From assembly GCF_020181355.1 (NCBI RefSeq), contig NZ_CP084004.1, positions 1,922,001-1,986,000 of the forward strand: DNA of 64,000 nucleotides, written 5' to 3'. This document shows, one piece after another, positions 24,918 to 34,679 of this stretch. The notes under the pieces were generated by a model. It was not told the origin of the DNA, did not search any database, and saw nothing but the letters and a program-made list of their open reading frames with translations. This DNA is from Collinsella aerofaciens. GTDB taxonomy: Bacteria; Actinomycetota; Coriobacteriia; Coriobacteriales; Coriobacteriaceae. Position 1 is the first letter of the stretch. Every line of letters starts with the position of its first letter. Made by a program: the position numbers and the translations under genes.

Positions 24918-26360
24918 ATGGACCAGACCGTACCCGCATACGCCGCCGAGGTGGCCGATTACGGGCGCAGCCGCGACCCCGAGCCGGGTGAGGGCGCGCT
25001 CGTAAAGAACGTGCGTCCCGAATCGCCCGCGTGGGATGTGGGTATCGAGCCGGGCATGCGCGTGCTCACGGTCAACGGTGAGGCGCTCACCGACATGATC
25101 GTGTGGCTCTGGGAGGCCGACGATGATACCGTCGACCTCGAGGTTTTCGACCCGCGCGACGGCACCGTCACCCCCGTCGAGCTCGACCGCTTTCCCGGCG
25201 AGGACTGGGGCTTGGAGTTCGATGGCCCCATCTTCGACGGCATGCGTACCTGCGTCAACGCCTGCGTATTCTGCTTTATGACGATGCTGCCCAAGGGCGG
25301 CCGCTCCACGCTCTACATTCGCGACGACGACTATCGCCTGAGCTTTTTACAGGGCAACTTTGTCACGCTCACGAACCTCTCCGACGAAGATGTTCAAAAC
25401 GTCATCGAACGCAATATGAGCCCCATGAACGTGTCGGTCCATGCCGTGAGCCCCGACGTCCGCCGTCGTATGATGGGCCGTAACGCCCAGCGAGGCATGG
25501 ACGTACTCGAGACCATCATGGCCGCCGGCATCGAGATTCACGCGCAGATCGTGTTGTGCCCCGGCATGAACGACGGCGAGGAGCTGGAAAAGACCCTGCG
25601 CTTTTGCGAGGAGCACGAGAAAATCACAAGCCTGGGCATTGTGCCGCTCGGTTTTACCAAGCATCAGAACCGTTTTAGCTGGTCCTACAGCGACAAGCCC
25701 GAGCTAGCCCGCGAGACCATTGCCATGATCCGTCCCTACCAGGACCGCGCCTATGAGCGCTTTGGCCGCCACACCTTCCAGATGAGCGACGAGTTCTATC
25801 TGGACGCCGGCATCGATCCTCCCGAGGCAGACTTTTACGACGGTTACCCGCAGTACTACGACGGCATCGGCATGATCCGCTCGTATCTGGACGAGACCGA
25901 CGACGTGCTGGCTACCGATGCCGAGCGACTGGCCCGCGTCCGCGAGGCCATCGCCGCCCGCAGCCAGCACCTGCTGTGCCTCTCCGGCGCCAGCGCGCGC
26001 GACACCGTGGCGCGCTTTGTGGAGTCGCCGCATGGTCTCGGCGGCACTGTTACGGCCATCAAGAACCGCTACTTCGGCGGCAACGTGGACGTGACCGGCC
26101 TCATCGTCGCGTGTGACATTCTGGAGCAGCTGCCCCAAGACCTGTCGGGGGTTATGCTCTTTGTGCCTAAGCTCATGTTCAACGCTGACGGCATGACGCT
26201 TGACGAGTATCATCGTGACGATTTACTCGCAAGCCTTACCAGTCGCGGCGCCGAGGTTCATGTGGTGTCGACCATGCCGCATGAGCTGCTCGATACCCTG
26301 GAGCATATCCTTGGCATTGTGCCCGCAGACTCTACTAATTCCGCTGACCCTATCCATTAA
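24918..26360 (+). CDS. DUF512 radical-SAM-like protein with PDZ domain
   Basis: A 480-residue protein. The first 75 residues form a PDZ-like domain (VRPESPAWDVGIEPGMRVLT), followed by a radical-SAM-like core with the cysteine cluster CVNACVFCF, then the DUF512 C-terminal domain (RYFGGNVDVTGLIVACDIL). The family is widely conserved next to der in Gram-positive and related bacteria and is of unknown role. Ten bp separate it from der, and it begins 2 bp after ispH. Confidence 0.85.
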   Translation: MDQTVPAYAAEVADYGRSRDPEPGEGALVKNVRPESPAWDVGIEPGMRVLTVNGEALTDMIVWLWEADDDTVDLEVFDPRDGTVTPVELDRFPGEDWGLEFDGPIFDGMRTCVNACVFCFMTMLPKGGRSTLYIRDDDYRLSFLQGNFVTLTNLSDEDVQNVIERNMSPMNVSVHAVSPDVRRRMMGRNAQRGMDVLETIMAAGIEIHAQIVLCPGMNDGEELEKTLRFCEEHEKITSLGIVPLGFTKHQNRFSWSYSDKPELARETIAMIRPYQDRAYERFGRHTFQMSDEFYLDAGIDPPEADFYDGYPQYYDGIGMIRSYLDETDDVLATDAERLARVREAIAARSQHLLCLSGASARDTVARFVESPHGLGGTVTAIKNRYFGGNVDVTGLIVACDILEQLPQDLSGVMLFVPKLMFNADGMTLDEYHRDDLLASLTSRGAEVHVVSTMPHELLDTLEHILGIVPADSTNSADPIH

Positions 26361-26370
26361 AGGAGAGCAG

Positions 26371-27705
26371 ATGAAACCTATCGTCGCCGTCGTCGGACGC
26401 CCCAACGTGGGCAAGTCCACGCTCGTTAACCGCCTGGCCCAAACCTCGGACGCCATCGTCCATGAGTCCCGCGGCGTCACGCGCGATCGCTCATACCACA
26501 CGGCCGATTGGAACGGCCGCGAGTTCACCATTGTCGACACGGGCGGCATCGAGCCGCTCAAGAGCGATGACGTCTTTGCCACGTCCATCCGCGACCAGGC
26601 CCTCGCCGCCGCCGAGGAAGCCGCCGTCATCCTGTTTGTGGTCGACGGCCGCACCGGCGTCACCGAGGAGGACGAGTCGGTCGCCCGCATGCTCAAGCGC
26701 TGCGACAAGCCGGTCTTTCTACTGGTGAACAAGCTCGACAACCCCGATCGCGAAAACGACAGCATCTGGGAGTTCTATTCGCTCGGCGTCGGTGAGCCCA
26801 CGCCCCTCTCGGCCCTGCATGGCCACGGCACGGGCGACCTGCTCGACGATATCGTGGCCCTGCTTCCGGAGGAAGAGGACGAGGTCGCCGATGAGTTCCC
26901 CGACGCGCTGAACGTGGCCATCATCGGCCGCCCCAACGCCGGCAAGTCGTCGCTGTTCAACCGCATCCTGGGCGCCGACCGTTCTATCGTGTCCAACATT
27001 GCCGGCACGACGCGCGACGCCATCGACACGGTCGTCGAGCGTAACGGCAAGCACTACCGCATGGTCGACACCGCGGGCATTCGCAAGAAGAGCACCGTGT
27101 ACGAGAACATCGAGTACTACTCCATGGTCCGCGGCCTGCGCGCCATCGACCGCGCCGACGTGGCGCTGCTCGTCGTCGACGCCTCCGTGGGCGTTACCGA
27201 GCAGGACCAGAAGGTCATGGGTCTTGCCATCGAGCGCGGCTGCGCCATCGTTGTGCTGCTCAACAAGTGGGATCTGCTCGACGACGACCGTAAGCGCGAG
27301 GCCTGCATGGAGACCATCGACCGCCGTCTGGGCGTCATGGCTCCCTGGGCCCAGTACCTGCGCATCTCTGCTCTCACCGGCCGCAGCGTCGAGAAGATCT
27401 GGGCGATGGTAGACGCCGCCGAAAAGACGCGCTCGCAGAAGATTAGCACCTCGCGCCTCAACGCGTTCCTCACCGACCTGCGCGAGTTCGGTCATACCGT
27501 GGTGGACGGCAAGCGCCGCCTGCGCATGCACTACGTGACCCAGACGGGCGTCAACCCGCCGACGTTCACGTTCTTCGTCAACCACAGTGACCTGGTCAAC
27601 GACACCTACCAGCGCTACGTGGAGAACCGCATGCGCTCGACCTTCGACTTTGCCGGCACGCCCATTCGACTCTTCTTTAGGAAGAAGGAGCAAAAGGATG
27701 CATAA
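26371..27705 (+). CDS. der: Ribosome-assembly GTPase Der (EngA)
   Basis: A 444-residue double GTPase for 50S subunit maturation. Two G domains in tandem: GRPNVGKST ... DTGGIEP ... NKLD, and GRPNAGKSS ... DTAGIRKK ... NKWD. A KH-like domain closes the protein. The ATG follows AAAGGAGAG. plsY overlaps its last eight bases. Confidence 0.95.
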   Translation: MKPIVAVVGRPNVGKSTLVNRLAQTSDAIVHESRGVTRDRSYHTADWNGREFTIVDTGGIEPLKSDDVFATSIRDQALAAAEEAAVILFVVDGRTGVTEEDESVARMLKRCDKPVFLLVNKLDNPDRENDSIWEFYSLGVGEPTPLSALHGHGTGDLLDDIVALLPEEEDEVADEFPDALNVAIIGRPNAGKSSLFNRILGADRSIVSNIAGTTRDAIDTVVERNGKHYRMVDTAGIRKKSTVYENIEYYSMVRGLRAIDRADVALLVVDASVGVTEQDQKVMGLAIERGCAIVVLLNKWDLLDDDRKREACMETIDRRLGVMAPWAQYLRISALTGRSVEKIWAMVDAAEKTRSQKISTSRLNAFLTDLREFGHTVVDGKRRLRMHYVTQTGVNPPTFTFFVNHSDLVNDTYQRYVENRMRSTFDFAGTPIRLFFRKKEQKDA

Positions 27706-28381
27706 TCCGATTCTGCTGACCGCCATCTGCGCCGTGGTCTCGTTCTTTATCGGAGCGATTCCGTTTGGCCTGATCTTGGGCCGCGTGTTTAACCACACCG
27801 ACATTCGCAAGGCGGGCTCCGGTAACATCGGCACCACCAACGCCCTGCGCGTAGCCGGCCCCAAGGTGGCCGCGCTCACGCTGCTGCTCGACTGCCTTAA
27901 GGGCGCCATCTGCGTTGTCATCGCCCGTCCGTTCATCGCGAGCGTGGGCTATGGATTTCCGCCGAACATCATGGCGCCCGGAGCCCCCGGCGACTGGATG
28001 CTCGGTGTCATTTGCCTGGCAGCCGTGTGGGGCCATATCTTCTCGCCCTATCTCAACTTCCACGGCGGCAAGGGTATCGCAGTTGGTCTGGGTGTCATCC
28101 TCGCCTGGTACTGGCCTATTGGCCTGTCGCTGCTGGGCATGTTTATCGTAGCCGTCGCCATCACCAAGTATGTGTCAGTGGGTTCGCTTGCCGCGGCCAT
28201 CGGACTTCCTATCGCTGCTTGCGCGGTCTTTCCGTACAGCAGCCTGGGCCTCAAGTTCTGCATGGCGATGATCGGCATCACCGTGGTGTGGGCCCATCGC
28301 TCGAATATCCAAAAGCTCATGGCCGGTAAGGAGTCCAAGCTCTCGTTTACCAAGCGCGTCACCGAGCCCGACGATAAGTAG
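27698..28381 (+). CDS. plsY: Glycerol-3-phosphate acyltransferase PlsY
   Basis: A 227-residue multi-pass membrane enzyme that transfers acyl groups from acyl-phosphate to glycerol-3-phosphate. The motifs RKAGSGNIGTTNALR, FHGGKGIAVGLG and VWAHRSNI correspond to the three conserved cytoplasmic loops of PlsY. The start at 27698 overlaps the der stop, with AGGAG upstream. It cooperates with plsC upstream and gpsA downstream in phospholipid synthesis. Confidence 0.93.
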   Translation: MHNPILLTAICAVVSFFIGAIPFGLILGRVFNHTDIRKAGSGNIGTTNALRVAGPKVAALTLLLDCLKGAICVVIARPFIASVGYGFPPNIMAPGAPGDWMLGVICLAAVWGHIFSPYLNFHGGKGIAVGLGVILAWYWPIGLSLLGMFIVAVAITKYVSVGSLAAAIGLPIAACAVFPYSSLGLKFCMAMIGITVVWAHRSNIQKLMAGKESKLSFTKRVTEPDDK

Positions 28382-28390
28382 GAGAGAGTC

Positions 28391-29398
28391 ATGAATGTTG
28401 CGCTAATTGGCTCTGGCTCCTGGGGAACCGCCGTCGCCGGCCTCGCCGCCGAGCGAGCCGAGCGCGTGACCATGTGGGCCCACAGTGAGCAGACGGCCAC
28501 CGGCATCAATGCCGAGCACCGCAATCCCCGGTATCTGGTGGACTACGAGCTGCCCGGCAACGTTGTCGCCGCCACGGACCTGTCGCAGGCGCTCGACGGC
28601 GCCGAGGCCATCATCTTTGCCGTGCCCTCCACGCACCTGCGCAGCGTATGCCATCAGGCAGCACCCTTCATCGCCGCCGACACCCCGGCACTCTGCCTCA
28701 CCAAGGGTATTGAGCCCGAATCCGGCCTGCTTATGAGTGAGGTAATCGCCAGTGAGATCGGCAACGAGTCGCGTGTCGCGGCGCTCTCGGGCCCCAACCA
28801 TGCCGAGGAGATCTGCCGCGGAGGTCTTTCTGCCGCCGTCATCGCCAGCGAAGATCCACAGATAGGGGAGACCTTTAAGGACCTGCTTCTGTCAACGGCC
28901 TTCCGCATCTACCTGTCGCAGGACATGACCGGTGTCGAGGTCTGCGGCGCCATGAAAAACGTAATCGCCATCGTGTGCGGCATCTCCGCCGGCACCGGTG
29001 CGGGCGACAACACGCTCGCCCTTATCATGACACGCGGCCTGGCAGAGATCAGCCGTCTGGTGCACGCCCGCGGCGGTCAAGCTATGACCTGCATGGGGCT
29101 TGCCGGCATGGGCGACCTCATTGCCACCTGTACCTCGGAGCATTCGCGTAACCGCACCTTTGGCTACGAGTTTGCCCACGGCATCTCGCTCGACGAGTAC
29201 CAGGCACGTACGCATATGGTGGTCGAGGGCGCCGTCGCGGCCCGCAGCGTCAGTGAGCTTGCCCGTTCACTGGGCGTAGACATTCCGCTCACCTTTGCCG
29301 TGGAGCAAACGCTCTACAACGGTGTTACTTTGGATAGGGCGCTCGAGATTCTCACAGATCGCGTCCCTTCTCAAGAGTTCTACGGACTCACCGACTAG
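28391..29398 (+). CDS. gpsA: Glycerol-3-phosphate dehydrogenase [NAD(P)+]
   Basis: A 335-residue enzyme making sn-glycerol-3-phosphate for lipids. The N-terminal Rossmann domain opens with IGSGSWGTAVAG, and the conserved catalytic Lys region GAMKNVIAI and the GMGDLIATCTSEHSRNR block are present. Length and layout are normal. GGAGAG precedes the ATG. Confidence 0.95.
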   Translation: MNVALIGSGSWGTAVAGLAAERAERVTMWAHSEQTATGINAEHRNPRYLVDYELPGNVVAATDLSQALDGAEAIIFAVPSTHLRSVCHQAAPFIAADTPALCLTKGIEPESGLLMSEVIASEIGNESRVAALSGPNHAEEICRGGLSAAVIASEDPQIGETFKDLLLSTAFRIYLSQDMTGVEVCGAMKNVIAIVCGISAGTGAGDNTLALIMTRGLAEISRLVHARGGQAMTCMGLAGMGDLIATCTSEHSRNRTFGYEFAHGISLDEYQARTHMVVEGAVAARSVSELARSLGVDIPLTFAVEQTLYNGVTLDRALEILTDRVPSQEFYGLTD

Positions 29399-29416
29399 CG
29401 CAGAAAGGCTTCTACC

Positions 29417-30088
29417 ATGGGTTCCATCAAAATCGCTCCGTCTGTCCTTTCGGCCGACATGGCCAACCTCAAGGGCGAACTCGACAAGATCGCCGGTGCC
29501 GACTACGTGCACTTCGACGTTATGGACGGTCACTTTACCGGCAACCTCACCTTTGGCGTTGACATCCTTAAGGCCGTCAAGCGCTCCACCGATGTACCGG
29601 TCGACGCGCACCTCATGGTGACGAACCCCGACGAGACGGTCGATTGGTACGCCGACGCCGGTGCCGACATGATCACCGTGCACTACGAGGCTTCCACGCA
29701 CCTGCACCGCACGCTCACGCATCTGCAGCAGCGCGGCGTCAAGGCCGGCGTGGTGCTCAACCCCGCCACCCCCGTGTGCGTGCTCGAGAGCATCATCGAC
29801 GTCGTCGATATGGTGCTGCTCATGAGCGTGAACCCGGGCTTTGGCGGCCAGAGCTTTATCCCGGGCACCATCGCAAAGCTTCACGAGCTCAAGGCCATGT
29901 GCGAGCGCCACGGCGTGTCGCCCCTGATCGAGGTCGACGGCGGTATCTCTTCCAAGAACATCGCCGAGGTCGTCAAGGCCGGCGCCAACGTGCTCGTGGC
30001 CGGCTCCGCCGTATTTAAGTCCGAAGATCCCGCTGCCGAGGTTGCGCTGCTGCAGAAGCTGGGCAACGAGGCCGCACAGGAGGCATAA
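29417..30088 (+). CDS. rpe: Ribulose-phosphate 3-epimerase
   Basis: A 223-residue TIM-barrel enzyme of the pentose phosphate pathway interconverting ribulose-5-P and xylulose-5-P. Visible motifs: APSVLSADMANL, HFDVMDGHFTGNLTFG with the catalytic Asp and metal His, and MSVNPGFGGQSFIP. The second catalytic Asp lies in LIEVDGGIS. AGAAAGG precedes the ATG. Confidence 0.95.
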   Translation: MGSIKIAPSVLSADMANLKGELDKIAGADYVHFDVMDGHFTGNLTFGVDILKAVKRSTDVPVDAHLMVTNPDETVDWYADAGADMITVHYEASTHLHRTLTHLQQRGVKAGVVLNPATPVCVLESIIDVVDMVLLMSVNPGFGGQSFIPGTIAKLHELKAMCERHGVSPLIEVDGGISSKNIAEVVKAGANVLVAGSAVFKSEDPAAEVALLQKLGNEAAQEA

Positions 30089-30094
30089 ACCCTT

Positions 30095-31273
30095 ATGACC
30101 GCAGGTCAAAACCGCATACCCGTGAATCTTGACTATGCCGCCTCGACGCCAATGCGCGCCGAGGCGCTCCTTGCGCAGCGCAAGTACGACGACAGCGAGC
30201 TTGCCGGCGTCAACCCCAACTCGCTGCATTCGCTCGGCCGCAAGGCTGCCGCGCGTCTGGAGGTTGCACGTCGCGAGATCGCCCGCAGCTTTGGCGCGCA
30301 CGTCCGCCCGTCCGAGATTGTACTGACCAACGGCGGCACCGAAGCCAACCAGCTGGCGCTGCTCGGTCTTGCCGAGGGCGCTCGTCAGCGCGATCGCAAG
30401 CGCGGTCGTGTAATCGTTTCGGCCATCGAGCACGATTCGATTCTGGACAACCTGCCGCTGCTGCGTGCCGCCGGCTTTACCGTCGACCTGGTGCAGCCCT
30501 GCCGCGCGGGCTACATTGAGCCTGCCGCGCTTGTCGAGCTACTAGGCGACGACGTGGCGCTCGTGAGCATCATGGTTGCCAACAACGAGACCGGCGTGGT
30601 GCAGCCCATCCGCGAGCTTGCCGCGGCCACGCATACCGTTGGCGCCCTGTTCCACACCGATGCCATCCAGGGCTACTTGCATATTCCGCTCGATGTCACC
30701 GAGCTGGGCGTCGACGCCATGTCCGTCGCAGCCCACAAGATTGGCGGTCCCGTGGCATCTGGCGCACTCTACCTTAAGAGCCGCACGCCGCTGCGCCCGC
30801 GCATCTTTGGCGGCGGACAGGAGGCCGGTCGTCGTGCCGGCACGCAAGACCTGCGAACGCAGCTCGCCTTTGCCGCTGCCGCCTCGTCTCTGACGCCCCA
30901 TGTGGCTCAGGAGCGCGCGAAGCTGCAAGCCCTTTCCGACAAGCTCTACGCCACGCTTACGGCCCACCAGCGCATTCACGCCACCATGGGCGACTACGCA
31001 CAGGCCGATCGCCTGCCGGGCATGGTGTCGATCTACGTTGATGGCATGGACTCCGAGGAGCTCATCGTCAAGCTCGATGCCGCCGGCTTTGAGGTTTCGG
31101 CCGGCTCGGCGTGCTCGAGCGGCAGCATGGACCCGAGCCATGTGCTCAGCGCCATGGGCATTGGTCGCGAGCAGGCACTAGGTGCACTGCGCATTTCCTT
31201 TGACGACCGCGTGAATCCGGACGATCTGGACGAGTTTGCCCAGACGCTGCTCTCGATCGCAGGTGCCGCATGA
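30095..31273 (+). CDS. Cysteine desulfurase (NifS/IscS family)
   Basis: A 392-residue PLP enzyme that removes sulfur from cysteine for Fe-S clusters or thionucleosides. The PLP lysine lies in SVAAHKIGGP, the substrate pocket in NLDYAASTPM and NGGTEANQLAL, and the sulfur-accepting Cys in SAGSACSSGS. No scaffold gene is adjacent, so its partner is unclear. The NIF3 gene overlaps its stop (ATGA). Confidence 0.88.
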   Translation: MTAGQNRIPVNLDYAASTPMRAEALLAQRKYDDSELAGVNPNSLHSLGRKAAARLEVARREIARSFGAHVRPSEIVLTNGGTEANQLALLGLAEGARQRDRKRGRVIVSAIEHDSILDNLPLLRAAGFTVDLVQPCRAGYIEPAALVELLGDDVALVSIMVANNETGVVQPIRELAAATHTVGALFHTDAIQGYLHIPLDVTELGVDAMSVAAHKIGGPVASGALYLKSRTPLRPRIFGGGQEAGRRAGTQDLRTQLAFAAAASSLTPHVAQERAKLQALSDKLYATLTAHQRIHATMGDYAQADRLPGMVSIYVDGMDSEELIVKLDAAGFEVSAGSACSSGSMDPSHVLSAMGIGREQALGALRISFDDRVNPDDLDEFAQTLLSIAGAA

Positions 31274-32079
31274 TCGTCGCCGAGCTCGAGCGCGCGCTAC
31301 TGGCACACTATCCCAAGACGGACACCGAGCCCTGGGACCACGTAGGACTCTCCGTTGGCGATCCGGCCGCGGAGATCACCGGCGTTGCCTGCGCACTCGA
31401 TGCGACTGAGGCTAATGTTCGCCGCGCCCAAGAAGCAAGCGCCAACGTGCTGCTGACGCATCATCCCATATACATCAAGGCACCCGAGGCCTTTTGTCCG
31501 GCGGATGCAACACGACCCCAGTGCAGTGCGGCCCTCTACGAGGCTGCCCGCTGCGGGGTGAGCATTATCTCGCTCCACACCAACCTGGACCGCTCGCACG
31601 AAGCCCGTGTCTGCCTGAGCAAGCTGCTGGGTGCCGCACCCGTGAGCTCACTGGAGCACGTGGACGACCCCGAGGCCACCGGCCTGGGCGCACTTGCAAC
31701 GCTCAACGACCCGTGCACGCTGCGCGATCTTGCCACCCGTGCTGCCACGGCCTTTGGCAGCAACCCGCGTGTGTGGGGCAAAGCTGATCGCCCGTGCCGC
31801 ACCGTCGCCATTTTGGGCGGCTCCCTGGGCGACTTCGGAGAGCTCGCCATCGCCGCGGGCGCAGATGTTGTCGTGACGGGCGAGGCGGGCTACCACGTGG
31901 CGCAAGACCTTGCCTTGCGCGGGCTGCCGGTGATCTTGCTCGGCCACGACCGCTCCGAGGAGCCGTTCGTTGATATATTGATGAACTCTGCAGTTGACGC
32001 CGGGGTCGACCCCCGTCATGCGATTAAAATACTGAACCCTTGCCAATGGTGGACTGTGACAAAAGGAGAGAACTTATGA
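31270..32079 (+). CDS. NIF3-like dinuclear metal protein
   Basis: A 269-residue member of the NIF3/YqfO family, toroidal hexamers with a two-metal site and uncertain function. Metal-ligand motifs are visible: LLTHHPIY near residue 60, and GHDRSEEP near the end in place of the usual GHxxxE. The short form without the YqfO insertion is encoded. It overlaps the genes on both sides by four bases, indicating translational coupling. Confidence 0.85.
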   Translation: MIVAELERALLAHYPKTDTEPWDHVGLSVGDPAAEITGVACALDATEANVRRAQEASANVLLTHHPIYIKAPEAFCPADATRPQCSAALYEAARCGVSIISLHTNLDRSHEARVCLSKLLGAAPVSSLEHVDDPEATGLGALATLNDPCTLRDLATRAATAFGSNPRVWGKADRPCRTVAILGGSLGDFGELAIAAGADVVVTGEAGYHVAQDLALRGLPVILLGHDRSEEPFVDILMNSAVDAGVDPRHAIKILNPCQWWTVTKGENL

Positions 32080-32795
32080 GCGCCGGCGCTACGCTACTCA
32101 AGCTGCAACAGATCGATTTGGAGCTCGCCCGCAACAAGAGCGAACTTGCCAATATGCCGGAGCTCAAGGAGCTCGCTTCCAAGCGCAAGACCTATGTGAA
32201 GCTCAAGTCCGAGATGACCAAGCTCTACGCCCAGCGCAAGGATCTGGACATTGAGCTCGACGATCTCAACACCACCGAGATCCAGACCAATAACGCCATC
32301 GAGGCCGCCAAGAAGCGTCACGTTGACGGCTCCGACTATCGCGAGGTTCAGGACCTGGAGAACGAGCTCGCCACCCTGGCCAAGCGCCTGGACAAGATCG
32401 AGCACACCCGCAAGGACGTCGTCGTCGCCCACAAGGAGGCGCTCGACCGCGAGGCTCGCGCACAGGCAATCATCGCCAAGTTCGAGGAGGGCGTGAAGGC
32501 CGACACCAAGGCCGCCCGCGCCAAGGCCGCCGACCTGCAGGCTCAGATAGAAGCCGCCACGAAGGAGCGCACTGCGCTTGCCGCCACGCTGCCGACCGAC
32601 GTGCTCACCGACTACGAACGTCTTCTTAAGCAGTTCCGCGGCCTGGCCGTCGAGACCATCAAGGGCAACATCCCCACGGTCTGCCACACCGCGCTGCAGG
32701 CGTCGTCCATGAGCGACCTCAACCACGACGGCAGTGAGATTACGCACTGCCCGTACTGCCATCGTCTCCTGGTACTCCCGAGCAAGGAAGCCTAA
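32076..32795 (+). CDS. Coiled-coil zinc-ribbon protein
   Basis: A 239-residue protein with a long charged coiled coil (residues about 5-180) and a C-terminal zinc-ribbon end with HCPYCHRLL; only part of the usual C4 pattern is visible (earlier VCHTAL). This is the layout of the C4-type zinc-ribbon family found beside NIF3 genes in actinobacteria. A nucleic-acid role has been proposed for the family but not shown. The start at 32076 overlaps the NIF3 stop. Confidence 0.75.
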   Translation: MSAGATLLKLQQIDLELARNKSELANMPELKELASKRKTYVKLKSEMTKLYAQRKDLDIELDDLNTTEIQTNNAIEAAKKRHVDGSDYREVQDLENELATLAKRLDKIEHTRKDVVVAHKEALDREARAQAIIAKFEEGVKADTKAARAKAADLQAQIEAATKERTALAATLPTDVLTDYERLLKQFRGLAVETIKGNIPTVCHTALQASSMSDLNHDGSEITHCPYCHRLLVLPSKEA

Positions 32796-32797
32796 CG

Positions 32798-34012
32798 ATG
32801 ACGGCGGCACCCAACAATTCAATCCAACTTGAGGGAAAAACGATCCTGCTGGGCATTACCGGCGGGATCGCCGCCTATAAGTCGTGCAATATCGTGCGCC
32901 TGCTGCAAAAGCGCGGCGCGCACGTCAAGGTCGTTATGAGCGAGCACGCCACCGAGTTTGTGGGTCCGCTCACGTTCCGCGCGCTCACCAATGAGCCGGT
33001 CGCGGTTGGGCTATTCGACGACCCGTCTGACCCCATCCACCATATCTCGCTTGCGCAGGAGCCCGATCTGGTGGTCGTGGCGCCCGCGACGGCCAATATC
33101 ATCGCCAAGATGGCCAACGGCATCGCCGACGACCTCATCTCCACCACGCTGCTTGCGACGCCGCGGCCCGTCGTGATCGCGCCGGCCATGAACAATGGCA
33201 TGTGGAAGGCGCCGGCGACGCAGGCCAACATGGCCACGTTGCGCGACCGCGGCGTTCACGTGGTGGGACCCGGCAGCGGCTACCTTGCGTGCGGCGACGT
33301 GGACACGGGCCGCATGAGCGAGCCCGAGGACATCGTCGAGGCTGTCTGTGAGGTGCTCAACCCCGTGCCGCAAGACCTGACGGGCAAGCGCATCGTCATC
33401 ACCGCCGGCCCCACGCACGAGCCGATCGACCCGGTGCGATTCATTGGCAACCGTTCTTCGGGCAAGATGGGTATCGCCCTGGCGGGGGAGGCCGCACGTC
33501 GCGGTGCCGCCGTCACGCTCGTGCTGGGACCGACATCGCTCGACGTTCCCCGCGGTGTGGAGTGCGTGCACGTACAGACCGCCTCAGAAATGCTCAAGGC
33601 AGCGCTGAGCGCCTTCCAGACGGCCGACGCGGCCATTTGCGCCGCCGCCGTCGCCGACTACACGCCGGCGGCCCCGGCGGACCATAAGCTCAAAAAGGCC
33701 AACGAGCGCCTGGATCAAATCGAGCTCGTCGAGACCGTTGACATCTTGGCCGAACTTTCACGCCAAAAGGGGGAACGGTGCGTGATCGGCTTTGCGGCAG
33801 AGACCGATAACGTCGTGGAGTACGCGCAGCGCAAGCTTGCGCGCAAGGGTTGCGATGCCATTATCGCCAACGATGTCTCGCGCGCCGATTCGGGCTTTGG
33901 AACCGATACCAACAAGGCCTGGATCGTGAGCAAAGCGGGCACGCAAGAACTTCCCGTGCTAACAAAACCCCAGCTCGCAGATACAATTTTGGACTTGCTT
34001 CAAAATTTATAA
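32798..34012 (+). CDS. coaBC: Bifunctional phosphopantothenoylcysteine decarboxylase/synthase
   Basis: A 404-residue fusion for two steps of coenzyme A synthesis. The N-terminal flavoprotein CoaC domain shows GITGGIAAYKSC, the PAMNNGMW motif and the catalytic Cys loop GSGYLACGD. The C-terminal CoaB domain shows ITAGPTHEPIDPVRFI, NRSSGKMG and FAAETDNV. It starts 2 bp after the zinc-ribbon gene. Confidence 0.95.
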   Translation: MTAAPNNSIQLEGKTILLGITGGIAAYKSCNIVRLLQKRGAHVKVVMSEHATEFVGPLTFRALTNEPVAVGLFDDPSDPIHHISLAQEPDLVVVAPATANIIAKMANGIADDLISTTLLATPRPVVIAPAMNNGMWKAPATQANMATLRDRGVHVVGPGSGYLACGDVDTGRMSEPEDIVEAVCEVLNPVPQDLTGKRIVITAGPTHEPIDPVRFIGNRSSGKMGIALAGEAARRGAAVTLVLGPTSLDVPRGVECVHVQTASEMLKAALSAFQTADAAICAAAVADYTPAAPADHKLKKANERLDQIELVETVDILAELSRQKGERCVIGFAAETDNVVEYAQRKLARKGCDAIIANDVSRADSGFGTDTNKAWIVSKAGTQELPVLTKPQLADTILDLLQNL

Positions 34013-34020
34013 AAAAGTTC

Positions 34021-34050
34021 TTGCACAAGTCTAAAGTTTCGGGTTAATAT
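34021..34050 (+). promoter_or_regulatory. Promoter of tRNA-Pro
   Basis: TTGCAC and TAATAT separated by 18 bp, about 40 bp before the tRNA. Confidence 0.65.
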
Positions 34051-34092
34051 ACTCCCTGTTGCGAGCGAGAGCAGAGCAACAAACATTAGCTT

Positions 34093-34169
<77 letters not shown>

Positions 34170-34179
34170 GAAGTTTGCA

Positions 34180-34208
34180 GGTCAGGTACTTAGTGCCTGA
34201 CCTTTTTT
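34180..34208 (+). terminator. Terminator of tRNA-Pro
   Basis: GGTCAGG pairs with CCTGACC, followed by TTTTTTGTTTT. Confidence 0.85.
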
Positions 34209-34676
34209 GTTTTAAGCAATTGCTTAATTTTGATTAATCAACAGGGTGCCAAAAATCACCCTGCGCGATAATCGCCTTTTGCGGCTACTTGCGCGTTTTG
34301 CACACGCTTGGGCCGATTTATTAACGCGATATGAATCTACATACGCGTAGCTGGTATACAGTCGAGTACAGACTGTATTTATCGCGGCGATTTACACAGA
34401 TATAGCGACTGTAACGAACAAGCGTGTCGCTGTATTTATTCCAGTAGCTCACTTGACCGGTGGACAAGTGAGCGATTGCAACGATATGCCAACCAGGATG
34501 GGCTCCATACGAGGACGCCGCAGGGGTAATGGCGGGGGAGTGCAGCAGGCGCTCTGAGAGCCGCCATATGACCCCATTTCTCCTCAACCCGAATACCTGT
34601 GCCGCGAACCTAAACCGTTCGTACACTTGCCAAAAGATAGGCCCGCGCGCGGAGTCGCGCGGGCCTTGCACTAGAA
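34209..34676. other. Gene-poor gap with inverted repeats
   Basis: No supportable gene. Visible structures are a perfect 9-bp stem, GCTCACTTG at 34447-34455 with CAAGTGAGC at 34465-34473, and repeated ACTGTATTTAT-like blocks around 34370-34440. Just before the next gene, CCCGCGCGCGGAGTCGCGCGGG-like sequence (about 34643-34664) forms a likely terminator for the minus-strand gene. Confidence 0.4.
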
Positions 34677-34679
34677 AAT

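Noticed and set aside
26719-27936. 405-residue frame opposite der
   Set aside because: Antisense shadow of the conserved double GTPase.
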